Shown piece by piece: positions 1 to 6,928 of a stretch of 64,000 nt of DNA. Position 1 is the first letter of the stretch, and every line of letters starts with the position of its first letter. Source of the DNA: Magnetococcales bacterium DCbin4. Lineage in GTDB: Bacteria > Pseudomonadota > Magnetococcia > Magnetococcales > UBA8363. A program made the position numbers and the translations under genes. Location of the stretch: positions 11,498 to 75,497 of the forward strand of contig PEAN01000004.1 of assembly GCA_002753735.1 (NCBI GenBank), written 5' to 3'. Under the pieces are notes generated by a model. The model did not search any database and was not told the DNA's origin. It saw only the letters and a list, made by a program, of their open reading frames with translations.

Positions 1-105
1 TAAAACCAAAGTCAAAATCTAAAGTCAGAGTCCGGGGGGCAACCCCCCAGACCCCTTTTTTTTTTCAATAATCAAATCCGGAAGGTACCCGGGTATTTAT
101 TAAAG
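1..105. repeat. Partial GC-hairpin intergenic repeat (copy 1)
   Basis: The first ~100 bases carry a run of C's and G's that folds back on itself (GGGGGG-caa-CCCCCC near 35-48), followed by a long T tract and TCAATAAT. On the minus strand this reads TTATTGAAA...A-tract, GGGGTCTGGGGGG, TTGCCCCCC, then TTTTGACT-like sequence. The same arrangement occurs near 12072-12240 and 42511-42717, so this is one arm of a dispersed palindromic element cut by the window edge. It could also act as a terminator for a gene to the left that is outside the window. Confidence 0.6.
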
Positions 106-129
106 TTTTTATTGGGCTGAGGTGCGTTC

Positions 130-771
130 ATGCTTCCTTTCTTGCTTCCGGTGGGGGTGTTTTCGGCGTTGGGGTATCTGCTGGGCAAACGGGCGGCCCA
201 AACTTCGTCGGGAGGGGATTCCTCCGGTTTCGGGGAGGTCAGGGTGGAAATCCTTCAGGATTTGGTCATCAGCGATGAATCCCTGATTTTGGCTTCCGAG
301 GAGGTTCCCCTGGACAACCGGTTTGGTGATCGGGTGTTGAGCAGTGACAATGAATTCAGTCGTACCGCCACGGTATCGTTGGACCTCGACCGGGCATCCG
401 AGGTCAGTAACTCTTGGCGCAGTGGCCTGGGCAAACTGTTCGTCAGTGAAATTTCCGGCGAGCTGTCCAAATCATTGGGCGTGAAGATCGGCAGTCAGAT
501 CAGTCGCAGGATTCGGCTGAATTTTTCCGTCTCGCCCCACAAAAAGGTGATCTACCGTGTCATTTGGAAACAGGAATCCCGACGCGGTCAGTTTGAAATT
601 CTGGTGGATGGCAAACGTCGTTTCCGTGTTCCCTATCTGATCACTTATGGCCTGTCCCATGCTGTGGAAAGCATTGAGGATCCCGCAGGTATTACGCTTT
701 CTTCAGAGGTGATCGGCCAAGGTGGCACGAATGCGGAAGGGACGGGAGAACACCTCGAAAAGTCGGAATGA
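130..771 (+). CDS. Hypothetical membrane-anchored protein at the head of the magnetosome island
   Basis: A 213-aa protein I do not recognise. Residues 3-19 form one hydrophobic segment that could anchor it in the inner or magnetosome membrane; the rest is polar and looks like a folded beta-rich domain (alternating hydrophobic strands around residues 38-60 and 115-165), with a Gly/Glu-rich tail. The ATG is preceded by a GAGG about eight bases upstream, which supports the start. It lies 137 bases upstream of another anchored protein on the same strand and near mmsF/mms6-like genes, so a magnetosome role is plausible by context only. No catalytic motif is visible. Confidence 0.6.
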   Translation: MLPFLLPVGVFSALGYLLGKRAAQTSSGGDSSGFGEVRVEILQDLVISDESLILASEEVPLDNRFGDRVLSSDNEFSRTATVSLDLDRASEVSNSWRSGLGKLFVSEISGELSKSLGVKIGSQISRRIRLNFSVSPHKKVIYRVIWKQESRRGQFEILVDGKRRFRVPYLITYGLSHAVESIEDPAGITLSSEVIGQGGTNAEGTGEHLEKSE

Positions 772-908
772 TTGAATGATGTGTCAATGTGGCATGGTTC
801 ATGCTTGCTCTTTAGGGATGATTGGGGATGTTTGCCCAGCCAGATGATGGGTCTGTGGTACGTCGCACAGGCCGACCCGCCTGAAGATCAGGAAGGATTA
901 CCAAAACA

Positions 909-1907
909 ATGGCCACTTTTTCTGCGATCCGTCCGACTGATGGTTTGTTTTCCATCACGCTCCTGGAACTGTTTGCCGGATTGATTTTCCTGGGATTCAT
1001 CCTGCTGTCGTTCTTCGCCATGACCCAAGAACCGGTTCCGGTTCGCAGGGAGGTGAAATATGAAACGGAGGGGGTGGTGGTCGAAGGGATGGTTGCGCGT
1101 TTGGCGGAACATCTCGACAATAACCTCAAACAGCGTGATGACCAACTGGGACGGATGATCACCGATCTCGGCGACAAACTGGACCGAATTGATGAGCGCA
1201 GGGAATTGAACTGGTCGCGGCTGCGCAATGAGATCAATGAACGCCTGAAATCTTCGGTTCAGGAGGCGATGCGACAGGGATCGGAGCGTGGAAATGCGGA
1301 TCCGGTCCAACTTGCCCAGGCCGTTTCAAAGGAGGTCCCCGTGGTGAATGATGCCGAGGTGACGGGATCCGTGGATCACATGGTCGCCATGGCTCCAGTG
1401 CCGCAGCCGATCGTACCGGGCATGGTGGAGGGGGCGGCGGCGGTTCTGGAAGCAACGATGACCCCACCTGCGGCGTCTGTGACGACTGCCATGACCGAAC
1501 GTGAGGTGGTCAAGGATGCAGGGGTTGTTGCTCCCGTGGTGCCCGAAGTGGGTGCCAGGGAAGCGGTACCCGTGGCGGCGGTGGTCCCTGCCACGATTCC
1601 GGCGGCTGCCGTTTCGGTTCCGGTGGTGGTTCCTTTGGAGGAGGGTGTTTTCGATCCTGCACCCGCCGAAGGGGAAAAACGGGGTTATTATGTCTCCATG
1701 GGGTGTTTTTCCCAGCAGGGAAACGCCCTCGAATGTGGTCGGAAAGCGCGTCCCCTTGCACCTCGGGTCTACAGAAAGCGTTATCAAAACGGGTCGATGA
1801 GCTGTGTATTCTCCGGTCCTTATCAGAACAAGGGGGATGCGCAGGAGGTTTTGCAACGGTTGCGTGTGGAGGCCGGGATTTCCGATCTTTCCGTGGGCTC
1901 CTATTGA
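909..1907 (+). CDS. Membrane protein with coiled coil and SPOR-like C-terminus
   Basis: A 332-aa protein with a transmembrane segment at about residues 14-38, a charged heptad-rich stretch at about 55-120 that should form a coiled coil, a long Ala/Val/Pro-rich linker (about 130-250), and a C-terminal domain of ~75 residues (258-332) whose GYYVSMG...F..GPY pattern resembles SPOR domains, which bind peptidoglycan in the periplasm. It is Cys-containing (three Cys in the last domain). The start follows GGAAGGA. It converges on the mmsF-like gene. The SPOR assignment is by pattern, not by a search, and the domain could be a divergent SPOR or an unrelated beta-alpha fold. Confidence 0.6.
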   Translation: MATFSAIRPTDGLFSITLLELFAGLIFLGFILLSFFAMTQEPVPVRREVKYETEGVVVEGMVARLAEHLDNNLKQRDDQLGRMITDLGDKLDRIDERRELNWSRLRNEINERLKSSVQEAMRQGSERGNADPVQLAQAVSKEVPVVNDAEVTGSVDHMVAMAPVPQPIVPGMVEGAAAVLEATMTPPAASVTTAMTEREVVKDAGVVAPVVPEVGAREAVPVAAVVPATIPAAAVSVPVVVPLEEGVFDPAPAEGEKRGYYVSMGCFSQQGNALECGRKARPLAPRVYRKRYQNGSMSCVFSGPYQNKGDAQEVLQRLRVEAGISDLSVGSY

Positions 1908-1986
1908 TATGATGAATCAATATCAATAATTTGACAGCTGTTCATCGGTTGACGAATGTGACAAGGTGGAACCGATCATCTCGAAG

Positions 1987-2319
1987 CTACAGAAAGGTCG
2001 CAATCTGACCGATGAAGGGCAGTTTCCAGGCCCGGACGAACAAGACCGAAACGACACCGGCAATGGAAAAAAGGGCGATGACCAGCACTGAAAAACTGAA
2101 TATGAATCCGCCCAGGACCGGGATGTACAGGCTGAAAATAGCCAACACGCCCCAAATCCACAGGACAAGACCCTGTCTGGCGTGAAATCGGACGTATTCA
2201 TCACCATGATTATTGAAGATCAGTGGGACGAGACAAAGGACCCCCAGATAGCTGAACATGGCAAGCAATTGGGATTTGGGTGATTGGCGTTTCATGATCA
2301 GCCAGGTACGTTTTGCCAT
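1987..2319 (-). CDS. mmsF: MmsF/MamF-family magnetosome membrane protein
   Basis: A 110-aa protein with three hydrophobic segments and the family pattern Q-(L/V)-x-A-M-x-S-Y-L-G followed by F-H-A-R-Q-G and I-W, typical of the DUF4870/MmsF-MamF family. MmsF is known in Magnetospirillum to control magnetite crystal size and shape and sits in the magnetosome membrane. The ATG at 2319 has GGGAG upstream; a longer TTG-initiated reading is possible but unsupported. It directly follows the mms6/mamD-like gene on the minus strand, the same pairing as in the mms6 operon of other magnetotactic bacteria. A paralogue (mamF) lies at 10406-10714. It could equally be called a second mamF. Confidence 0.85.
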   Translation of the reverse strand: MAKRTWLIMKRQSPKSQLLAMFSYLGVLCLVPLIFNNHGDEYVRFHARQGLVLWIWGVLAIFSLYIPVLGGFIFSFSVLVIALFSIAGVVSVLFVRAWKLPFIGQIATFL

Positions 2320-2339
2320 AAATGGAGGCTCCCAAAGGT

Positions 2340-2965
2340 TCAACTGACGGCATCATCAAGTTCATTGATCTTGTTTTTTTTGTTTTTCAAAAAGCTGTAA
2401 ATCCCGACACCCAGGGCGGCGGCGGCACCGGCGATGATGATGGGTGCCCAACTGCCAAGACCGATCCCCACGGCAGGTACGCTACCCGACCAGAAGGAAC
2501 CTCCGGCAGTGATCCCCTTGATGGCAATCCCGTTGGGGGAAGCGGCCAGTATCCCTTTGCCGGCGGTGAGGGGAGCGGAAGCGGCGATGCTTTTGCCCGC
2601 AGTGCCCTTACCTGCAACCAGGGTTCCCGTGGCAGCCCGGGTGGCGGTCCCTTTGCCGACGGCGGTTTTGGCGGCAACCGTCTTGGCTGCCTTGATTCCT
2701 TCGGGGACTTCCAGTTCAACCCCGGGGGGGGGGGGGCGCCGAGCGCCGGTGCCGCGGCTCCTTTGGCGGGGAGAACTGTCGCCTTGGCGACGCCTGCGCC
2801 CTTGGTGGCGCCAGCGGTTTTCCCTGCGACGGTCTTTGCGGCCCCTTCGGGCGCTTCGAATTCCATTCCCGGGGTCCCCGGGGAAGGCTTGACGGCGGGG
2901 AGTGGTTGAGAAACGGATGCTCCCGTGTTGAAACTCCCGGTCTGGGCATTCGCGGCATTGGCCAT
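2340..2965 (-). CDS. Mms6/MamD-like magnetosome crystal protein, split by a frameshift in a G13 run
   Basis: The first reading frame starts at ATG 2965 (GAGGGGAAG just upstream) and gives an Ala/Lys/Thr/Gly-rich protein. At the run of 13 G's at 2724-2736 it leaves the sensible frame, and the neighbouring frame then continues to a stop at 2340 with the family hallmark: a Gly/Leu-rich segment GIGLGSWAPII, a transmembrane helix and a short charged tail. Both halves carry a similar repeat (E-x-PEG...AAKTVA-x-KTA), which proves they belong together. A tract of 11 or 14 would restore one ~207-aa protein. Mms6 and MamD (Mms7) bind magnetite in other species. The tail is basic then weakly acidic (NELDD), less acidic than Mms6. 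The break may be real, phase-variable or a sequencing error. Confidence 0.7.
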
Positions 2966-3041
2966 GGTCTTCCCCTCGTATCAAGCGGATGGTCGGGACG
3001 ATCTTGTTTGTAGGTTTTACAGGTTACGTCAACCGGTTAAA

Positions 3042-3047
3042 TATAAT
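3042..3047 (+). promoter_or_regulatory. Candidate -10 box ahead of the kinase-FHA-mam operon
   Basis: A perfect TATAAT lies 66 bases upstream of the kinase ATG in the AT-rich divergent region between the mms6/mamD-like gene and the kinase. No good -35 hexamer stands at 16-18 bases; the closest T-rich candidates are further upstream. It may drive the whole + strand magnetosome run, but this rests on one hexamer. Confidence 0.35.
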
Positions 3048-3112
3048 ACAACAGGTACCTTTATTTTTCACGGGGATTTGATTGGGGTAGATTTTTCCTG
3101 GGATTGTACACT

Positions 3113-4540
3113 ATGGGAAAGAAAAACACGGCGCACCTGCCTTTGGGATCCGTACTTCATGGATACAAGCTTCTACGGGTTCTCGGGGCGGGAGGGTTTG
3201 GCATCACCTATCTGGCATACGATAAGAATTTGGGACGAGAGGTTGCCATCAAGGAATTCTTTCCAAAAAGTTTCGTCGAGCGTCGAGATGATGTCAAGGT
3301 GGTTCCCAAACCCGGGAGCAACGAGGAGTTGTTGCGGTGGGGGATGGAACGGTTCACTCTGGAAGGGCAGACCCTGGCCCAGTTCAAACATCCCGCCATC
3401 GTCGGGGTCATCCACTTTTTTCAGGAATATGGCACGGCATATCTGGTGATGGAATATATCATCGGTGACAGCCTTCCCGTTCATATCCAAAAGCACAAGA
3501 CATGGTTTCGTGGGATACGGTTCACCACCGAGGAATTGTTCCGCTTCATCCGTCATCTGTGTTCGGGACTGGAGTTGATCCATGATGCGGGGATCATTCA
3601 CCGTGACATCAAACCCGACAATATCATCATCCGTCCCGGCGGCATTCCCGTATTGCTCGATTTCGGTGCCGCCCGGCAGACCATGATGGATCGCAACCAG
3701 GATCGAAGACTGACGGTCATCGCCACTCCCGCCAATGCCCCCCCGGAACAGTTCATGGAGGATGGGGAACAGGGTCCATGGACCGATATCTATGCCCTGG
3801 GGACGGTATTGTACCATATGTTGACGGGGACTTCGCCGCCATCCTCGGGCAAACGGATTCAGGAGCTGACTTCCGACCGTCCCGATCCACTGGTTTCCCT
3901 TTCCCAAACATTGGCCAACCGATATCCCGCACGGCTTTTGAACGCCATTGATCAGGCATTGATCATCGACCTGAAAAAACGCCCTGGAAGCGTCCGTGAA
4001 TGGTTGAACTCGTTGCGCGCCCCGGGTGACACCCGACAGTCCGTTACCGGGAATACCGCGTCACCTCATCCGGTCAAAGGTTTCGCGCGTGGCATGGCCA
4101 TGCTGTCCGATGGTTGGAAGACCCAGCGACGCTGTCTGTTCATCGGTTTCGGGTTTGCACTGATGTTGCAACCGGTGTTCTATCCGGGGTGGCGGGCGAT
4201 ATTCCTGCGGACGCATGCCATTCCTTCCTCGAATCCGCCCATGGTGGTCCAACGGCCTTCGCCCGCTGCATCCGATGAATCAAGTCAGGATGTTCCAACC
4301 ACGGAAACGAGCCAGGATATTCCAACCAAGGAGTCCCTTTTCGCTCTGACCATCGTGACCGAACCCAAGGATGCCAAGGTCAGAATTCTCAATATCACTC
4401 CCAAATATCAACCCGGAATGAAACTCCCCAAGGCGGATTATCATCTCGAGGTTTCCGCGGATCGCCATCGCACGGTTCGTCAATGGATCACCCTTGATGC
4501 CATGGACAAGAATATGACGGTCACCCTTCAGCCTGAATAG
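3113..4540 (+). CDS. Ser/Thr protein kinase with TM segment and PEGA domain
   Basis: A 475-aa Hanks-type kinase. The Gly loop is GAGGFG (residues 25-30), the ATP lysine is K47 in VAIKEFFP, the catalytic loop is HRDIKPDN (163-170), the metal-binding motif is DFG (183-185) and an APPEQ motif follows, so all catalytic residues are present. After the ~300-residue kinase comes a hydrophobic segment at about 340-362 and a C-terminal PEGA-like beta domain (~405-475), implying a cytoplasmic kinase with a sensor or binding domain across the membrane. ATG 3113 is preferred over a TTG nine bases earlier. An FHA-domain gene follows at once and then mamH, so it may phosphorylate magnetosome or FHA partners; that is inference. 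Confidence 0.85.
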   Translation: MGKKNTAHLPLGSVLHGYKLLRVLGAGGFGITYLAYDKNLGREVAIKEFFPKSFVERRDDVKVVPKPGSNEELLRWGMERFTLEGQTLAQFKHPAIVGVIHFFQEYGTAYLVMEYIIGDSLPVHIQKHKTWFRGIRFTTEELFRFIRHLCSGLELIHDAGIIHRDIKPDNIIIRPGGIPVLLDFGAARQTMMDRNQDRRLTVIATPANAPPEQFMEDGEQGPWTDIYALGTVLYHMLTGTSPPSSGKRIQELTSDRPDPLVSLSQTLANRYPARLLNAIDQALIIDLKKRPGSVREWLNSLRAPGDTRQSVTGNTASPHPVKGFARGMAMLSDGWKTQRRCLFIGFGFALMLQPVFYPGWRAIFLRTHAIPSSNPPMVVQRPSPAASDESSQDVPTTETSQDIPTKESLFALTIVTEPKDAKVRILNITPKYQPGMKLPKADYHLEVSADRHRTVRQWITLDAMDKNMTVTLQPE

Positions 4541-4595
4541 TTCCATCGTCGGGAGTGGTGGTAAATCCGGCCGGGATCGGTTATTGTCCAACGGC

Positions 4596-5258
4596 ATGGA
4601 TCCGGATGAGGGAATTGAGACTGTTTTCCTTGTAATTCCAATGTGTCCATCGGAGGAAAAGGTTGTGACATCTTTGAAAGACCTTGTGGATGAAACGGGA
4701 AAGTTCGATTTCCAGGCGCTCAAAAAGTTTGCCCGGGAGCATGACCAGAAAACCTTTCTGTCGGTGATGCCCGATTGGATTCTGGTAGGGTCTGGACTGC
4801 ACCGGGGTTGGAATCTGCCCGTTGAAGAAGGGGGTGGAAATGTTGCCGGAACGGTCATGTTCCAACCGGAGCAGCGTAAACAAGAACCGACACGGTTGAA
4901 AATTCTTGAACACAGTGTATTTCCCCTGGTTCCATGGAAAAGTGGTTTTAACGAATACAGAAAAAAAAATATTGTCACGATCATCATGGGGCGCTCTGTC
5001 AAATGCGACATCGTCCTGGCAGAACCTTCCATTTCTGCCGAACACGCTGAATTTCGTCTGGATGTCGGCGACGGAACCTTGAGTCCCGCCTGCTTTGTCC
5101 GTGATATGGGGTCAAGCAACGGGGTGTTTGTCAATGGCAGCCGTCTGGCTCCTTTCTGGACTAAAAATGTCGCTGCGGGAGATGAAATCCGGTTTTCCCG
5201 GTTTTCCGTGATTCTGGATCTTCCGGTCAATCTTCATAATAAATTGAAATATGGCTGA
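4596..5258 (+). CDS. FHA-domain protein
   Basis: A 220-aa protein. The C-terminal half (about residues 125-205) is a forkhead-associated domain: GRSVKCDI, then S-x-x-H in PSISAEHAEF, then D-x-x-S-x-NG-V-F-VNG. These Arg, Ser and Asn residues form the phosphothreonine pocket in known FHA domains. The N-terminal ~115 residues are not recognised. It lies 55 bases after the kinase gene and 58 bases before mamH on the same strand. Bacterial Ser/Thr kinases are often paired with FHA proteins that bind their phosphorylated products. The start is uncertain: ATG 4596, a TTG 12 bases earlier, and ATG 4641 are all possible, and none has a strong ribosome site. Confidence 0.8.
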   Translation: MDPDEGIETVFLVIPMCPSEEKVVTSLKDLVDETGKFDFQALKKFAREHDQKTFLSVMPDWILVGSGLHRGWNLPVEEGGGNVAGTVMFQPEQRKQEPTRLKILEHSVFPLVPWKSGFNEYRKKNIVTIIMGRSVKCDIVLAEPSISAEHAEFRLDVGDGTLSPACFVRDMGSSNGVFVNGSRLAPFWTKNVAAGDEIRFSRFSVILDLPVNLHNKLKYG

Positions 5259-5316
5259 CCCATGAATCGAATGGCACCCGTTTCGCTCACCATTGAAGAG
5301 AACCCCCATTTCCCCC

Positions 5317-6612
5317 ATGTCCATTGACCCGAATCAAGCCGAGCGTAACAGTCTGTACCTGGTTGTCGCATTGTCGATGATATTCATGACCCTGGTATTG
5401 GCTACCCAACCCCTGTTTTTGAAAGGTTTGGGACTGGAGCGGGATAATGCCGGTTTCATCAATGCCAATATCCAGGTGATCACCGAACTGGTCGATCTGC
5501 TGTTCGTCGGTTATCTGGGGTATCTCTCAGATCGCTTCGGACGGATTCCCATCATGTACTACGGGTTCGTATTGTCCGCCATTACTGCCGCGCTGACGCC
5601 GTTCTGTCTTGAACTCGGTCTGCTCGTGGGGATCAACGGCGTGGCTGTTTTTTATGGTGCGCGCATCCTCATGTCGATTGGTTCCACCGCCGTCTGGCCG
5701 CAACTGGGTACCCTGACCGGCGATTATTCCACCCGTGAAGATCGGCCCATGTTGCTGGCCAAGGTGGGGTTCATGACCGCCTTCGGGGCGACACTGGTGT
5801 ATGCCGTCTTCATGCAACTGCCCAAATACATCGGACTGACCCTGGTCATGATGATTCCGGCTGTCACCGCAGTGGCCGGTGCCTGGCTCACGCGTCATTT
5901 CCTGGTGGAAAAGGCACCTCTGTCCCGGGAAAAGACCTTTCCCTTCAAACAGGTCATGGCGCTGCTCAGGCAGGAAAAAGAGTTGCGTCTGAGTTTCATG
6001 GCCGCCTTTTCGTCACGCAACGATATGGTGATCATCGGCCTGTTTCTGATGACCTGGTTCATCTATTTCGCCGATCTCCTCCCCGAGGTCGGTCATGCCC
6101 GGGCGGCGGCCCGGGCGGGGATGGTCATCGGCTTCATTGGTCTGATCATCCTTCTGAGCCTCCCTTTCTGGGGGTGGTTGATCCATAATTTTGGTCGCGT
6201 CGAATCCTTGACCCTGGGTATGGTCCTTTCAGGTGTCGGATTTACCGGCATGGGGTTGATCATGAACCCCTTGAGTGGATGGACCTATCTCCCGGCACTG
6301 TTCGTCGGTCTGGGTCAGGCGGGTTGCCTGTTGGCGCCACAAACGCTGGCCCTGGACTTGTCGCCGGAGGATACCCGTGGTTCGGTCATGGGGGCGTTCA
6401 ACACCGTGGGCTGTATCGGCATCATCTTTTTCATCCAGATCGGCGGCTTCCTGTTCGACATGATCAGCCCGACGGCCCCGTTCATATTCACCGGGCTTGC
6501 AAATTTCATGATTATGGCATACGGTCTATGGGTTTTACGTTCTGACGCCCATGAGGTTTGTCGCAAGGAAGGACAAGGCTGTGGCCTTGATTTAGATGTC
6601 TTTGAAAAGTAA
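5317..6612 (+). CDS. mamH: MamH, major facilitator superfamily transporter of the magnetosome
   Basis: A 431-aa protein with about twelve hydrophobic segments and the MFS loop signature GYLSDRFGRIP after the second helix. Its position directly before mamI and mamE matches the start of the mamAB-type operon in known magnetotactic bacteria, where MamH is an MFS protein implicated in iron supply to magnetosomes. The loop between the sixth and seventh helices (around residues 205-225) is short and charged. ATG 5317 starts MSIDPNQ; a TTG 24 bases upstream is less likely. The substrate is not visible from sequence; iron or an iron chelate is the usual suggestion. Confidence 0.88.
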   Translation: MSIDPNQAERNSLYLVVALSMIFMTLVLATQPLFLKGLGLERDNAGFINANIQVITELVDLLFVGYLGYLSDRFGRIPIMYYGFVLSAITAALTPFCLELGLLVGINGVAVFYGARILMSIGSTAVWPQLGTLTGDYSTREDRPMLLAKVGFMTAFGATLVYAVFMQLPKYIGLTLVMMIPAVTAVAGAWLTRHFLVEKAPLSREKTFPFKQVMALLRQEKELRLSFMAAFSSRNDMVIIGLFLMTWFIYFADLLPEVGHARAAARAGMVIGFIGLIILLSLPFWGWLIHNFGRVESLTLGMVLSGVGFTGMGLIMNPLSGWTYLPALFVGLGQAGCLLAPQTLALDLSPEDTRGSVMGAFNTVGCIGIIFFIQIGGFLFDMISPTAPFIFTGLANFMIMAYGLWVLRSDAHEVCRKEGQGCGLDLDVFEK

Positions 6613-6691
6613 CGGGTTATTTGCAATAATGGCATCTTGGTCCAAGTGACCTGGAACCTGTATCGCGGATGGCTGGGAGTCTACGGATTGC

Positions 6692-6922
6692 ATGGTCAAA
6701 ATCATTTTCGGATTGCTTGCCCTTGCGCTGGGTCTTTGGGGTCTTTCGGTCTGGTGGTGGTCCGTGGTGGAAATGCTGCGTGGCTTGGTTTCCCTGTTGC
6801 TGATCATCATCGGTTTTGTCGCCCTTGGGGCGGGAATCACCCGTATCCGTGATGCCGGGCATCAGGATGAGGTGGGGGTGGACGAGGAAACGGGTGGCAA
6901 AACGGCATTTAGGGATGAGTAG
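6692..6922 (+). CDS. mamI: MamI, small magnetosome membrane protein
   Basis: A 76-aa protein with two hydrophobic helices (residues 3-22 and 29-48) separated by WWWSVVEMLRG, then a charged tail. The Gly/Leu-rich first helix, the triple Trp and the G-A-G-I-T-R-I-R end of helix two are the MamI pattern. In Magnetospirillum MamI is needed for membrane invagination and also affects crystal nucleation. It lies between mamH and mamE with only six bases before the mamE ATG, as expected in this operon. The 79 bases between mamH and mamI hold no gene. Confidence 0.9.
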   Translation: MVKIIFGLLALALGLWGLSVWWWSVVEMLRGLVSLLLIIIGFVALGAGITRIRDAGHQDEVGVDEETGGKTAFRDE

Positions 6923-6928
6923 AGGCTC

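Noticed and set aside
772..984. Open frame of 70 codons after the first gene
   Set aside because: It overlaps the well supported gene at 909, has no ribosome site and its product has no recognisable features.
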